Shown: positions 9,622 to 18,036 of the stretch, piece by piece
Layout of the letters: each line of letters opens with the position of its first letter
Position numbering within the stretch: position 1 is the first letter of the stretch
From: Rhodopirellula bahusiensis
GTDB lineage: Bacteria > Planctomycetota > Planctomycetia > Pirellulales > Pirellulaceae
Length of the DNA stretch: 64,000 bases
NCBI RefSeq assembly: GCF_002727185.1
Contig: NZ_NIZW01000015.1
Coordinates: forward strand, 1 to 64,000
Direction: 5' to 3'
The notes under the pieces: model-generated
Told to the model about the DNA's origin: nothing
Databases searched by the model: none
Seen by the model: the letters and a program-made list of their open reading frames with translations, nothing else
Program-made: the position numbers and the translations under genes

Positions 9622-10086
9622 GTGCAACTGCTGCGACGTTTTTGGGCCCCTGCGATCATCCTTCTCATGGTGGCGATCCATGCTGCCGTGATTGGTTACG
9701 TTCGCAGTCGTGTGGCTCGACTCAGCAATATGCAGAGCTCCGCGATCGAAATTGGCCTGTTGAGGTTCCAAAACCCCAACGTGCCTGACAGCACTTATCA
9801 ATTTCAATTGCACGCGATCGTCGATCCGTCCCGCCGTTTCCGCGGCGAAGAACGCTTGAAGCTAAATCAACTTCCCATCACCGAAGCCGCGGAACAAATG
9901 CTGCGACAAGTCGACGCATCTTGGCTGAGCGACCCGTCGCAAAAAGAAATTCGCGAGCGGCTGATGGATGTTGTGCTGCAACACCTCGACGAACCCTTGG
10001 TGCAACGAGTCGTGATCACCGACTGGCTTTGCCTTCCCAGTCAATCCGTCCCGATGAGCAGCAACCTCATCACCGCATCTCTGTAA
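9622..10086 (+). CDS. Small membrane-anchored protein, FliL-like
   Basis: 154 residues from a GTG start. One membrane segment at about residues 9-27 follows the basic start MQLLRR. The rest would be periplasmic and includes an IEIGLLRFQNPNVPD strand-like part and a helical stretch (EAAEQMLRQVDASW...REIRERLMDVVLQHL), then VVITDWLCLPSQ. The layout and the pattern 'RxRLxxVVxxxLxxPxVxxVxITDW' recall FliL, the flagellar basal-body protein, but no flagellar gene is nearby. It is convergent with the DUF1552 gene, only 16 bp away. The family assignment is tentative. Confidence 0.6.
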   Translation: MQLLRRFWAPAIILLMVAIHAAVIGYVRSRVARLSNMQSSAIEIGLLRFQNPNVPDSTYQFQLHAIVDPSRRFRGEERLKLNQLPITEAAEQMLRQVDASWLSDPSQKEIRERLMDVVLQHLDEPLVQRVVITDWLCLPSQSVPMSSNLITASL

Positions 10087-10102
10087 CCAACGCCACGGCT
10101 TT

Positions 10103-11458
10103 CTAAGAACGCTCGGCCATCAAGCCGTCTACCGTTCCGGTGCTGTCGGCAAAACGCGGCATCTGGATCCCCAGCAAACGAGCTTGCGTCAACCATAAAT
10201 TCGCGAGCGGTGTTCCTTCGGGCATGTTGATGTGACGTCCGGACGCGACACGTTTTCCGCCTCCCGCGACAACAATCGGCAAGTCGTTGTATTGGTGCGT
10301 CGATCCATCGCCCAAACCGGATCCGTATGTGAACAACGTGTTGTCCAACAACGTGGAACCATCGGCCTGCTCGATCGAATCCATCTTTTCCATCAGATAG
10401 ACATACTGCTCCATGTGAAAACGATCGACCTTCAATAGGTCATCGATCATCTTGGTTTGGTTGTGTGACATCTGATGATGACTGCGAGGTTTGTCGAACA
10501 AGCTTTCAAACTTGAACGGCGTGTCCCATCGTTCAGGCCCAACCATGAACGTCGCAACGTTGGTCAATCCGGTCTGCAGCGACACCACCATCAGATCGCC
10601 CATCAAGCGGATGTATTCTCCGCGAGGCAAATAGGCTTCGGGCGGTTCGTCCAGTTGCACTCGAGAAAGCTGCGACTTCATCTTTTCCAGTCGATCCATT
10701 TGCGTCTCGATGGCGCGAATCGAATCGAAGTACTCGGCAAACTTGTGACGGTCTTCGTACCCCAAGTGCATTTTCAAATCGCGAGCGTCTTCGAGAACCA
10801 GATTCGTAACGTCTCGGTAGCGGTCAATTTCTTGGGTCGAGAACAACCGATGATACATCTTTCGCGGGTCACGAATCGACGGCGCCAAGTGGCCGGTTCC
10901 GTACCACGAAATATTGTCGAAGTAGATCGACTCTTTGTTGTCTCGATGACTGTTGCAACTGAACTCCAACGTCGCGAAAGGGGTTTCCGTGCCGATGCCA
11001 TCCGCCACCAAGTGATCCAGCGTTCGGTCGAGCGGCCAAGCGGTTCCCTCGACCGTGTACGGCACCGCACTGCTCAAGTAACACGAGGCACATTGCGCGT
11101 GCACATCGGTACCTTGCTGGAACGTGCGATCCATTCCGGTGATCAGATTGATTTTGTGCTTGAATGCCGCCAATGGTTCCAGCGTCGGCGTCAATTGATC
11201 GAGCGGTTCGTCGCTGGCGAACGGACTCTGCTTGCCCAACGATTTCATCACGTTGCCAAGGTTGCCTTCCGGGATCACATCATTGGCTTCGCCCGGGAAG
11301 AACCCGCGCCGGACAACTCCGATCGGCACATAGAAATGAGCCATCCGCATTGGCACATTGTCCGACTGCCCCGCCATGGCAATGCTCGGCATCCAAGGCA
11401 ATGCCAATGAGGCACCACCAAGACCGCGAAGAAAACGACGTCGAGTGGATCGAATCAT
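10103..11458 (-). CDS. DUF1552 family protein, TAT-exported
   Basis: 451 residues, ATG start. The N-terminus STRRRFLRGLGGASLALPWMP is a clear twin-arginine signal. The body has DUF1552 hallmarks: RMAHFYVPIGVV, then DVHAQCASCYLSS, and the C-terminal run LLDNTLFTYGSGLGDGSTHQ. DUF1552 proteins in planctomycetes and other bacteria are exported, of unknown activity, and are usually encoded next to DUF1592-type haem-c proteins. Here its ATG overlaps the stop of that gene by 4 nt (ATGA), which indicates translational coupling. Confidence 0.9.
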   Translation of the reverse strand: MIRSTRRRFLRGLGGASLALPWMPSIAMAGQSDNVPMRMAHFYVPIGVVRRGFFPGEANDVIPEGNLGNVMKSLGKQSPFASDEPLDQLTPTLEPLAAFKHKINLITGMDRTFQQGTDVHAQCASCYLSSAVPYTVEGTAWPLDRTLDHLVADGIGTETPFATLEFSCNSHRDNKESIYFDNISWYGTGHLAPSIRDPRKMYHRLFSTQEIDRYRDVTNLVLEDARDLKMHLGYEDRHKFAEYFDSIRAIETQMDRLEKMKSQLSRVQLDEPPEAYLPRGEYIRLMGDLMVVSLQTGLTNVATFMVGPERWDTPFKFESLFDKPRSHHQMSHNQTKMIDDLLKVDRFHMEQYVYLMEKMDSIEQADGSTLLDNTLFTYGSGLGDGSTHQYNDLPIVVAGGGKRVASGRHINMPEGTPLANLWLTQARLLGIQMPRFADSTGTVDGLMAERS

Positions 11459-13560
11459 AGCCGTGGATTGCTCGCGACTTGTGGGAACGACTTGGTTTGA
11501 AACGGCTCGCTCAAAACGATTTGACGAAGCAACGTGTGCATTTTGTATTCGTCCGCGGAAACGGCTGCCGTGATCTCTTCCAGGGAAACTCGATCCGCCG
11601 CACTCAATGGACGAGCCAACGCAAAGCTCAGCAGATGCCCTGCCAAGGCTTGGGCGAATCGATCCTTCTCCGACAGCAACGCGTCCTTGAATTCAATCAC
11701 GTTCTCGAAACGATGCTTGCGGAGCAGCGTTCCGGCCATGTCGACGTCGCGGCCGTTTTCGTAGGTATCTCGCCAGGCTCCGACCGGATTGAAATTTTCC
11801 AACGCAAATCCCAACGGGTCGATTTGTTCGTGGCACCCTTTGCAGTCCGACCTTTTCCGGTGCATCGAAAGCCGCTCACGTAGCGTCAGATGCTCCTCGC
11901 CTTCCGCGGGTTTCTCGCCCAACGCGGGCACATCCGCGGGAGGAGGCTCGGGCGGTTTGTTGAAGACCACGCCCGCCAACCACGCTCCTCGAGTGATCGG
12001 TTGCGTTCGCTCCGGCCCCGACGTCATCGTCATCACCGCCGCGTTCGTGATCACTCCGCCAGTACGGCGATCTGCGATCGGCAATCGACGAAAGCGGATC
12101 GCCTGCACCGCCCCACCATTGCGTTTGGGATCAGTCGCCAGTTCGCCGTACGCGTTCTCCAGCAGATCCGACCGATAGGTGAAATCGGAATCGATCAATT
12201 GAGTGATTGGTTGGTTTTCAATCAACACCGTTTCAAACAACAACAAAGGTTCCAGCATCATGTGCATGCTGTCGCGGTACTTCAAAAAGTAAAACTGCGG
12301 GAACTCGTCTGGGTTGGGCACCGATGAAATGATTCGTTCGAGCTGCAGCCATTGCGAAGGAAAGCTATCGCAAAACCGCTTCAGCTTTCGATCGCGAATC
12401 ATGCGTTCGAATTGCTGGGTCAACACTTCTGGTTGACGCAAACGACCGTCGGCAGCGAGATCCAACAAGGTCTGATCCGGAATGCTGCCCCATAGAAAGA
12501 ACGACAACCGCGACGCGAGTTCATAGTCGTCGACCGGCGTGGCTGTTTCGGGTTGGCCGGACGTATCGTACAGATACAAAAATCGAGGCGAAGAAATAGT
12601 CGCTGCCGCGACGGACTTCATCGCAACCGGAAAGGCGAATCCATCCTCAAGACTTTGCTGCACAAATTGGCAGTAGCGATCCAGTTGTGCGTCTTCGACT
12701 GGGCGACGAAACGCACGTGTCAGGAATTGCTTCAACCGTGTTCGCACCTCCATCTCAAGATTCGTTTCGAGAGCGGGAGCCGCAAAGAACGACTTCCAAA
12801 TCCCGACATTCTTTGGCTTGAAGTCGGGACTCTCGGTGATCGATTGTCCGAGCTTCAAAAACGACTCCATCAACAACGGCGACAGCGACAAGTGATCCGC
12901 TTGATTGTCGTAACCATGTTCCGCTCGCAAGTCCTGCGGGAAAGCAGCGACGCCAGCCAAACGAGGCTCGATCATTTGTGACTTGCCGAGCGGTCGGCTG
13001 CCCACGAACACTTCGTCGGGCATCTTCCCGGAAGCCGGTTGAAAGTAACCACGATGCTCTCGCAGCATGCGTTCGGGCAACGTGAAAACGATGCTCTCTA
13101 ACTCGAGTAGATCCATCACCGCGTTGTTGTACTGAAACCGATTCATCCGCCGAATCGGCGTGCGAGGGTATTGCTTATTCACGGCAACCGCCGCGTGCAA
13201 AGTCGCTCGTAACTCCGCGAGCAATTCCTGGCGTGTTTCGGCTGATAGCTCCGGCTCATCCTCCGGCGGCATTTCCTCCAGGTCCAACACATCGATCAGG
13301 CTTTGCAACCGATCCAAGTCACCGGCAACGTTACCGCTATCCACTTCGGTCAAAGCGACATCGCCGGCCGGATCCTCGCCCTCCGAGTGACATTTCACGC
13401 AGCGATCTTGCAAGACAGATTTCAACGACGCCGGCGTCTTCGCCACAGCGTCCGATGCGGTTCGATCGGGTTCGGATGCCAACACCGGATGAACGGACTG
13501 AAGAACCGTCCACGCGCAGAACATCACGAATGGGGCGCATCGCAGCGGAGAATTCCGCAT
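11455..13560 (-). CDS. DUF1587/1592/1588/1585 haem-c protein
   Basis: 701 residues from the ATG at 13560. The frame is open for another 209 codons, but that part is antisense to the coiled-coil gene and has no family match. The N-terminus MRNSPLRCAPFVMFCAWTV to PVLAS is a signal peptide. Domains in order: a PSCyt1-like cytochrome c with CVKCH; a DUF1587 region (RRMNRFQYNNAVMDLL); a DUF1595/1592 region (RTRLKQFLTRAFRRPV, DYELASRLSFFLWGSIPD); DUF1588 with CKGCHEQIDPLGFALENF; and C-terminal DUF1585 (SFALARPLSAADR). The haem motifs suggest a periplasmic redox role, otherwise unknown. Overlaps the downstream DUF1552 gene by 4 nt. Confidence 0.9.
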   Translation of the reverse strand: MRNSPLRCAPFVMFCAWTVLQSVHPVLASEPDRTASDAVAKTPASLKSVLQDRCVKCHSEGEDPAGDVALTEVDSGNVAGDLDRLQSLIDVLDLEEMPPEDEPELSAETRQELLAELRATLHAAVAVNKQYPRTPIRRMNRFQYNNAVMDLLELESIVFTLPERMLREHRGYFQPASGKMPDEVFVGSRPLGKSQMIEPRLAGVAAFPQDLRAEHGYDNQADHLSLSPLLMESFLKLGQSITESPDFKPKNVGIWKSFFAAPALETNLEMEVRTRLKQFLTRAFRRPVEDAQLDRYCQFVQQSLEDGFAFPVAMKSVAAATISSPRFLYLYDTSGQPETATPVDDYELASRLSFFLWGSIPDQTLLDLAADGRLRQPEVLTQQFERMIRDRKLKRFCDSFPSQWLQLERIISSVPNPDEFPQFYFLKYRDSMHMMLEPLLLFETVLIENQPITQLIDSDFTYRSDLLENAYGELATDPKRNGGAVQAIRFRRLPIADRRTGGVITNAAVMTMTSGPERTQPITRGAWLAGVVFNKPPEPPPADVPALGEKPAEGEEHLTLRERLSMHRKRSDCKGCHEQIDPLGFALENFNPVGAWRDTYENGRDVDMAGTLLRKHRFENVIEFKDALLSEKDRFAQALAGHLLSFALARPLSAADRVSLEEITAAVSADEYKMHTLLRQIVLSEPFQTKSFPQVASNPRL

Positions 13561-13752
13561 GGAACTGGGTCTTCCACAAGGCAGGAACGAAAGTGGGAGG
13601 GGAGGGACCAACAGTGTACCAGAGCCCCTCACCGACGTTTTCAGAAATTCGTTGAGGGCATTTTCGATCTCACCACGCAGGAACTCCCGACAACCAACTC
13701 CGGCATCCAAACGCCGCTCAAACCAAACCGCCCTCCCAACGCGAGAAGTCCG

Positions 13753-14970
13753 ATGAAACCCGCGATCGTCCTGACGCTTCCGTTCCTGCTCGCTTTTGCC
13801 GCGACCACCCTGAAAGCCGCTTCCATCCCAACCAACATGCCGGAAACACGGGCGATCGACAGCGATTTGGCACGCATCGAAAAAGAGTGTCAAACGTTGC
13901 AAACCCGCCTCAACCAACTCCGCCAACAAGTCAAAACCGCTCGCGAAGGAGTGACACATGCGATCGACGCGACCAAAGCCATCAAGGCGACTGACGAACG
14001 GTTGAAGACTTTGATCGACAACCTGGCTCCCTACACATCGATTCCAAAAGTTCGCACCATCGCCCGAACGCTTCGCAAAAACTTGCAACGCGTCCAAGAA
14101 CAAATCCACACGTTGCGTAAGAAAACAGACAAGGCGGAAAAGGACGTCCTCCGTCCAGCAAAAGATCGATTGCGTGAACTGGAGCAATCCATTCTGGGCG
14201 GCGAAGTGAAGCTGGCGGGCTACCGGAAAACGATTTCGTCCTGGCGACGTGACCTACAAACCACCGCGTCACGTGCCAATTCGATTCCAGGCGGAGCGGC
14301 TGCCTTTGACGCCACTTCACGACTGGCTCGACCAACAGTCCGGTCGATTTCCAACGTTCTCACCGACACACGTCAATCAGTTGATCGAGTTGGCAAAAAC
14401 CTGACGCAGTGGAACGATCCCATCCGAGCATTCATGACGATGGATCAATCGCTGGACAGCTTTGAACGAAAATTAGCTCCCGCTGAAAAGACCGCTGCCA
14501 AACTCCAGAAAACACTCGGCAAGAAACTCTCGATCAAAATTCCGTTCAGCAAGAAAACAGTGTCGTTCAGCATTCGGGACATTTTGGAAAAGCCAGGCAA
14601 GGTCCTCGGTGTGGTTTTGAAACCGCTTGAGAAAGTGGCCGATAAACTCCTTCAACCAGTGTTGAAGGAACTGAAACTGGAAATCAAAGCCCCCAGTGGA
14701 ATCGCCAACCTCAACAGCGAGCTGAACCAACTGCCTTCGATCGAAGCCTCGTTGCGACGCGAAGCAAACCAACTGAAACAACAGATCACAACGCTACTGC
14801 AACAAATCATCCAGAACTGGAGTCGCGTGCAACCTCGGATGCCGAGCCACCTGACATCGGGACCTCAGCCACCGACGCGTCCTGTTGTACGAGAACGTCC
14901 GTCACAAAATCCTCCCAGCTCACGGCCAACACCGGTTCGTAAGTTCCCAGTGATGTTCATCCAGCCCTGA
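13753..14970 (+). CDS. Secreted coiled-coil protein of unknown function
   Basis: 405 residues from the ATG at 13753. The first 22 residues (MKPAIVLTLPFLLAFAATTLKA) form a signal peptide, which fixes this start although the frame is open further upstream. Residues about 40-150 are a long coiled coil rich in Lys, Gln, Leu and Arg. The middle has KKLSIKIPFSKKTVSFSIRD and more helical repeats follow. The last 50 residues are Pro/Arg-rich and probably disordered. No catalytic motif is visible. It is divergent from the DUF1592-type gene and followed by a terminator-like hairpin. Confidence 0.72.
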   Translation: MKPAIVLTLPFLLAFAATTLKAASIPTNMPETRAIDSDLARIEKECQTLQTRLNQLRQQVKTAREGVTHAIDATKAIKATDERLKTLIDNLAPYTSIPKVRTIARTLRKNLQRVQEQIHTLRKKTDKAEKDVLRPAKDRLRELEQSILGGEVKLAGYRKTISSWRRDLQTTASRANSIPGGAAAFDATSRLARPTVRSISNVLTDTRQSVDRVGKNLTQWNDPIRAFMTMDQSLDSFERKLAPAEKTAAKLQKTLGKKLSIKIPFSKKTVSFSIRDILEKPGKVLGVVLKPLEKVADKLLQPVLKELKLEIKAPSGIANLNSELNQLPSIEASLRREANQLKQQITTLLQQIIQNWSRVQPRMPSHLTSGPQPPTRPVVRERPSQNPPSSRPTPVRKFPVMFIQP

Positions 14971-15003
14971 TGCGAACGATGGTCGTCTCATGACAACATT
15001 GAT

Positions 15004-15040
15004 GCTGCCTCGTTCTTTCTGGATCGAGGCAGCTTTCCTT
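15004..15040 (+). terminator. Terminator-like hairpin after the coiled-coil gene
   Basis: Arms GCTGCCTCG (15004-15012) and CGAGGCAGC (15025-15033) are perfectly complementary with a 12-nt loop. The pyrimidine run TTTCCTT follows at 15034-15040. It sits between two convergent genes and touches the stop codon of the minus-strand gene. Confidence 0.6.
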
Positions 15041-15950
15041 ACTTCTTTGATCGGTTGTAAATGTGCAGGGCGTACTCTTCGATGGTGACGTGCCCATCGT
15101 GATTGAGATCCGCGGATGCCGGATTCATCAGCATTGATTGCCACTCTTGCTCATGAAGCGACCTCGATTCGTCTTTGTCGTATCGGCGGATGATCGTCTC
15201 GGCGTATTTCAAGAATTTCGGATTGATGCCATTGAGCTTCTCGGTGAGTTCAGGCTGCGGTTGTTTCTCAGGCTGCGACCGTTTCGCTGCCGCGTTTGCT
15301 AGATGCTTCGACCACAACGCAACGACTTCGCCGCGAACCTCTTGATTGTCCGATTTCGAATGTTGATGCAGACGATCTGCATTCTCGGCAACATTGAATT
15401 TCAATAGCCCAGCGAGCTGTAAATGGAGCAGCGTCGAGGGACTGCTCTCACGCAGCTTGTCCGAAAGAGTCGCATTGGCGACCTCCGAATGACGCTTCAA
15501 AACTTCGACGGCGGGAGAGATCGTTGGGTGGTTAAATGGGATACGCCGATCGGGGTTTTGAAAACGCAACTCCAAATACTCAATCGCGGCATCAACCTTT
15601 CGCTGCGGTTTCAACTCCACTAGTTCCAGCATCTGGATCGCATTCAGTCGCACCTTGAGATCGGAAGCGTTGAGACTACGATCCACCGCGTCGTTCAAAC
15701 GTGTTCCCTCATTCGGAATATTCGCACACGCTTTTAAAGCGTTCATCCGAATCGCGGTTGCAGGATCATCAACCGACATCTCAAACAATCGGTCGACGAT
15801 TTGCTCAGGAAGGTTCGCACCCATTTCTGTCGCCGCCGACGACTCAGCCTCCCGGTCTTCTGACTCGGAATCCTCTGATTGGGCTTTGGAGGACTGTGCA
15901 CAGAATGCCAGCACCAAAACGATTGAACTGGCATGGAACAACTTCCACAT
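15039..15950 (-). CDS. Secreted HEAT-repeat-like protein with C-terminal EF-hands
   Basis: 303 residues, ATG start. A signal peptide (MWKLFHASSIVLVLAFCAQSSKA) is followed by a short acidic, Ser/Glu-rich linker. Residues about 45-210 are helical with HEAT-like repeats (ATAIRMNALKACANIPNEG, DLKVRLNAIQMLELVEL). The last 60 residues carry two EF-hand loops, RYDKDESRSLHEQEW and ADLNHDGHVTIEEYAL, the second with a canonical Asp/Asn ligand pattern, so calcium binding is likely. Function unknown; possibly an exported scaffold. It stands alone, divergent from the J-domain-like gene. Confidence 0.75.
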   Translation of the reverse strand: MWKLFHASSIVLVLAFCAQSSKAQSEDSESEDREAESSAATEMGANLPEQIVDRLFEMSVDDPATAIRMNALKACANIPNEGTRLNDAVDRSLNASDLKVRLNAIQMLELVELKPQRKVDAAIEYLELRFQNPDRRIPFNHPTISPAVEVLKRHSEVANATLSDKLRESSPSTLLHLQLAGLLKFNVAENADRLHQHSKSDNQEVRGEVVALWSKHLANAAAKRSQPEKQPQPELTEKLNGINPKFLKYAETIIRRYDKDESRSLHEQEWQSMLMNPASADLNHDGHVTIEEYALHIYNRSKK

Positions 15951-16272
15951 ATCGGAATTCCCGTTGGAGGCAAAACGACTGTCGATCGAGAAACAGTCTA
16001 TCCCAATCAGGCGTCGCGGCGCCCGAGCGACCGACGGTTGTTACAGAACAAACGTTCTCACAGAAAACAAACGTTTCCTCACCTCATGCCGCCCAAGTGC
16101 GAATCATCTTGATGTCCCTAAAATCGCCAGGAACCACGTCTACCAAGCGGATTGGCTTGGTCATTTCGACGGAATCTGGCTCGTAAAAGTCCGTTTGGGA
16201 GTTTCCCCCCTCATCAGCTAGAATGATCCGACGGTATCGAGGTGGAGCTCGGAATCGGATTCGCACGATGAG
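15951..16272. promoter_or_regulatory. 322-bp divergent gap with a tandem operator-like pair
   Basis: This is the upstream region of two divergent genes. It contains GAACAAACGTTC (16046-16057) and AAACAAACGTTT (16065-16076). Both have the form NAAC-AAAC-GTTN with self-complementary arms, set 19 bp apart. They look like two copies of one binding site. No gene is visible. Confidence 0.4.
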
Positions 16273-18036
16273 ATGCAATACGTTGGACATTTGGATGATG
16301 GCATGACGGGGAAGACCATTCACGAGCTGCTTGACTTGCCCGAGCACGTCACGTCGCCGCACGCCTACCAAGTTTTTGGACTGAAGCCCGGCGAACCCAA
16401 CGCGGCTGCCATCCACGAAGCCATCGCCCAACGAATCAACCAGTTGAAGGCCGCAAAACCCAATACAGCTCCCGAAACGTGGGCCCTCGCGGCTCAGGTT
16501 GTGCAAACTGCCCAGCGGACTTTGACCGACCCGAAGAAGAAAGCCAAACTCGACGCACGATTCGGAATCGTTGCGATGGATGACTCTGCTTCCGGCGAGA
16601 CTGCGTCTAGCAACCAAGCCACCGCAGCCGCTCCCGTGACGGACCCGTTGGCCGCATTGCTGCCGACGAGCAAACCCACAACTGCCCAACCTGCAACGAA
16701 TCAGCCCGCACCCACACCGGTTGCGTCTGCACCGACGCCAGTCGTTGAACCGGTAACGGCGGAAGTCGTGGAAGCTTCCGTAGCGGGTGGTCCCGTGGTC
16801 GATCATGTGAGCGTCACTCCGTCGGCATCTCCGGTTCAAGGAATTGGCAACGTCGCGCCGACACCCAACCCAGCGGTGTCGGCTTCCGCCGCGCCATTGG
16901 TCGTGCAACCTCGATCGCCCTCTGCCGACCGAGCACGTCGCCGCCAGAAATCAGGTGGTTGGTTGATGGGTGGATTCCTGTTGCTGGGATTTGTGATTGT
17001 CGGATTCCTGGCCGCGTTTTTCTTTTGGGGTCCCGGCGAAGTTCAAGTCGTTCGCAGCAACGATGGGATCACCATTCGCACCAAAACCGACAACGCAAAT
17101 CGTCCCGAACAATCGGCACCACCAGCGATCGACCGAGGCGATTCGATTCCACCCAAAAAACCAACCAGCGATGGCATCATGAAGCGACCGCCCGCCGGTC
17201 AACCTGATTCGCGAGACTCACTGGGCAATTTCTTGTCCAACCCCGGTTCCATGCCTGACACCTCAGCCATGCCAGTTGCCACTCCGGGTATGAGTTCGAT
17301 GCCCGAAACTCGACCGGGTCCAGGAATGGAAACTCCGACTGCAACCGGCAACAACATGCAACCCAGCGGCATGCAGCCAAACGGAATGCAGCCCGCAGCC
17401 GGTACACCGCAGACTGGTCCATCGCAGTCGGATCCGTCCCCCGCGATGGAAACCAAACCCGCGGCCCGTCCCGAGGCGACACCGGAAAACATCGAGGCCG
17501 GCGAAACTGCCATCGCCGCTGCGGAGAACGCAATCCGGCAAGCGGACTGGGCCAAGATGAAACCGTTGGCCGAAGCCGCCGAAAAGGCAGCGGCCAACAA
17601 CGAACAAGCCACGCGGGCTGAAACGATTTACCAAATCGCTGACCTGGGAACGTATTATCGAGGCGGCGTTTCCCGTGCGATGGCAGACTTGGGCGCTGGC
17701 AACGAGTTCCGCGTCACCGACGCGATCTCGCTGCTGGTTGTTGAAGCGAGTGCCGAACAATTGATTGCCCGACGTGGCGCACGTAACTACACGTACCCTC
17801 TCGACGAAGTTCCGTTTGTGGTTTCCAAAGCGTTGGCTGAATTCCAGTTGCCGATGGAATCTGAAACGGGCCAAGCCGCACAAGCCGTTTACGAATCGAT
17901 CGCCACCAAGTCGACGCCGGATGTCCGCGAAGACGCGGTGGGAATTTTGCGATCCTTGCAAAACGTCGAAGGTGCCGACGCAATTCGAATGGCCGATTGG
18001 CTTGAAACTCGATACACCCCAACCACTTCGCAGTGA
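16273..18036 (+). CDS. J-domain-like membrane protein with a low-complexity linker
   Basis: 587 residues; ATG at 16273, with another ATG at 16303 (MTGKTIHELLDLP) as a good alternative. Residues about 15-100 resemble the helical start of a DnaJ-type or kinase-associated domain (HAYQVFGLKPGEPNAAAIHEAI...AQRTLTDPKKKAKLD), but no HPD tripeptide is visible. An Ala/Pro/Thr-rich linker follows. A single membrane segment (WLMGGFLLLGFVIVGFLAAF) lies at about residues 235-256. A second Pro/Met/Gly-rich linker leads to a helical C-terminal domain. Its stop overlaps the next gene's GTG by 4 nt, so the two are probably translated together. Confidence 0.75.
   Translation: MQYVGHLDDGMTGKTIHELLDLPEHVTSPHAYQVFGLKPGEPNAAAIHEAIAQRINQLKAAKPNTAPETWALAAQVVQTAQRTLTDPKKKAKLDARFGIVAMDDSASGETASSNQATAAAPVTDPLAALLPTSKPTTAQPATNQPAPTPVASAPTPVVEPVTAEVVEASVAGGPVVDHVSVTPSASPVQGIGNVAPTPNPAVSASAAPLVVQPRSPSADRARRRQKSGGWLMGGFLLLGFVIVGFLAAFFFWGPGEVQVVRSNDGITIRTKTDNANRPEQSAPPAIDRGDSIPPKKPTSDGIMKRPPAGQPDSRDSLGNFLSNPGSMPDTSAMPVATPGMSSMPETRPGPGMETPTATGNNMQPSGMQPNGMQPAAGTPQTGPSQSDPSPAMETKPAARPEATPENIEAGETAIAAAENAIRQADWAKMKPLAEAAEKAAANNEQATRAETIYQIADLGTYYRGGVSRAMADLGAGNEFRVTDAISLLVVEASAEQLIARRGARNYTYPLDEVPFVVSKALAEFQLPMESETGQAAQAVYESIATKSTPDVREDAVGILRSLQNVEGADAIRMADWLETRYTPTTSQ

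Noticed and set aside
13561..14187. N-terminal extension of the DUF1592-type gene
   Set aside because: Those 209 codons are antisense to the coiled-coil gene and precede a good signal peptide at 13560.
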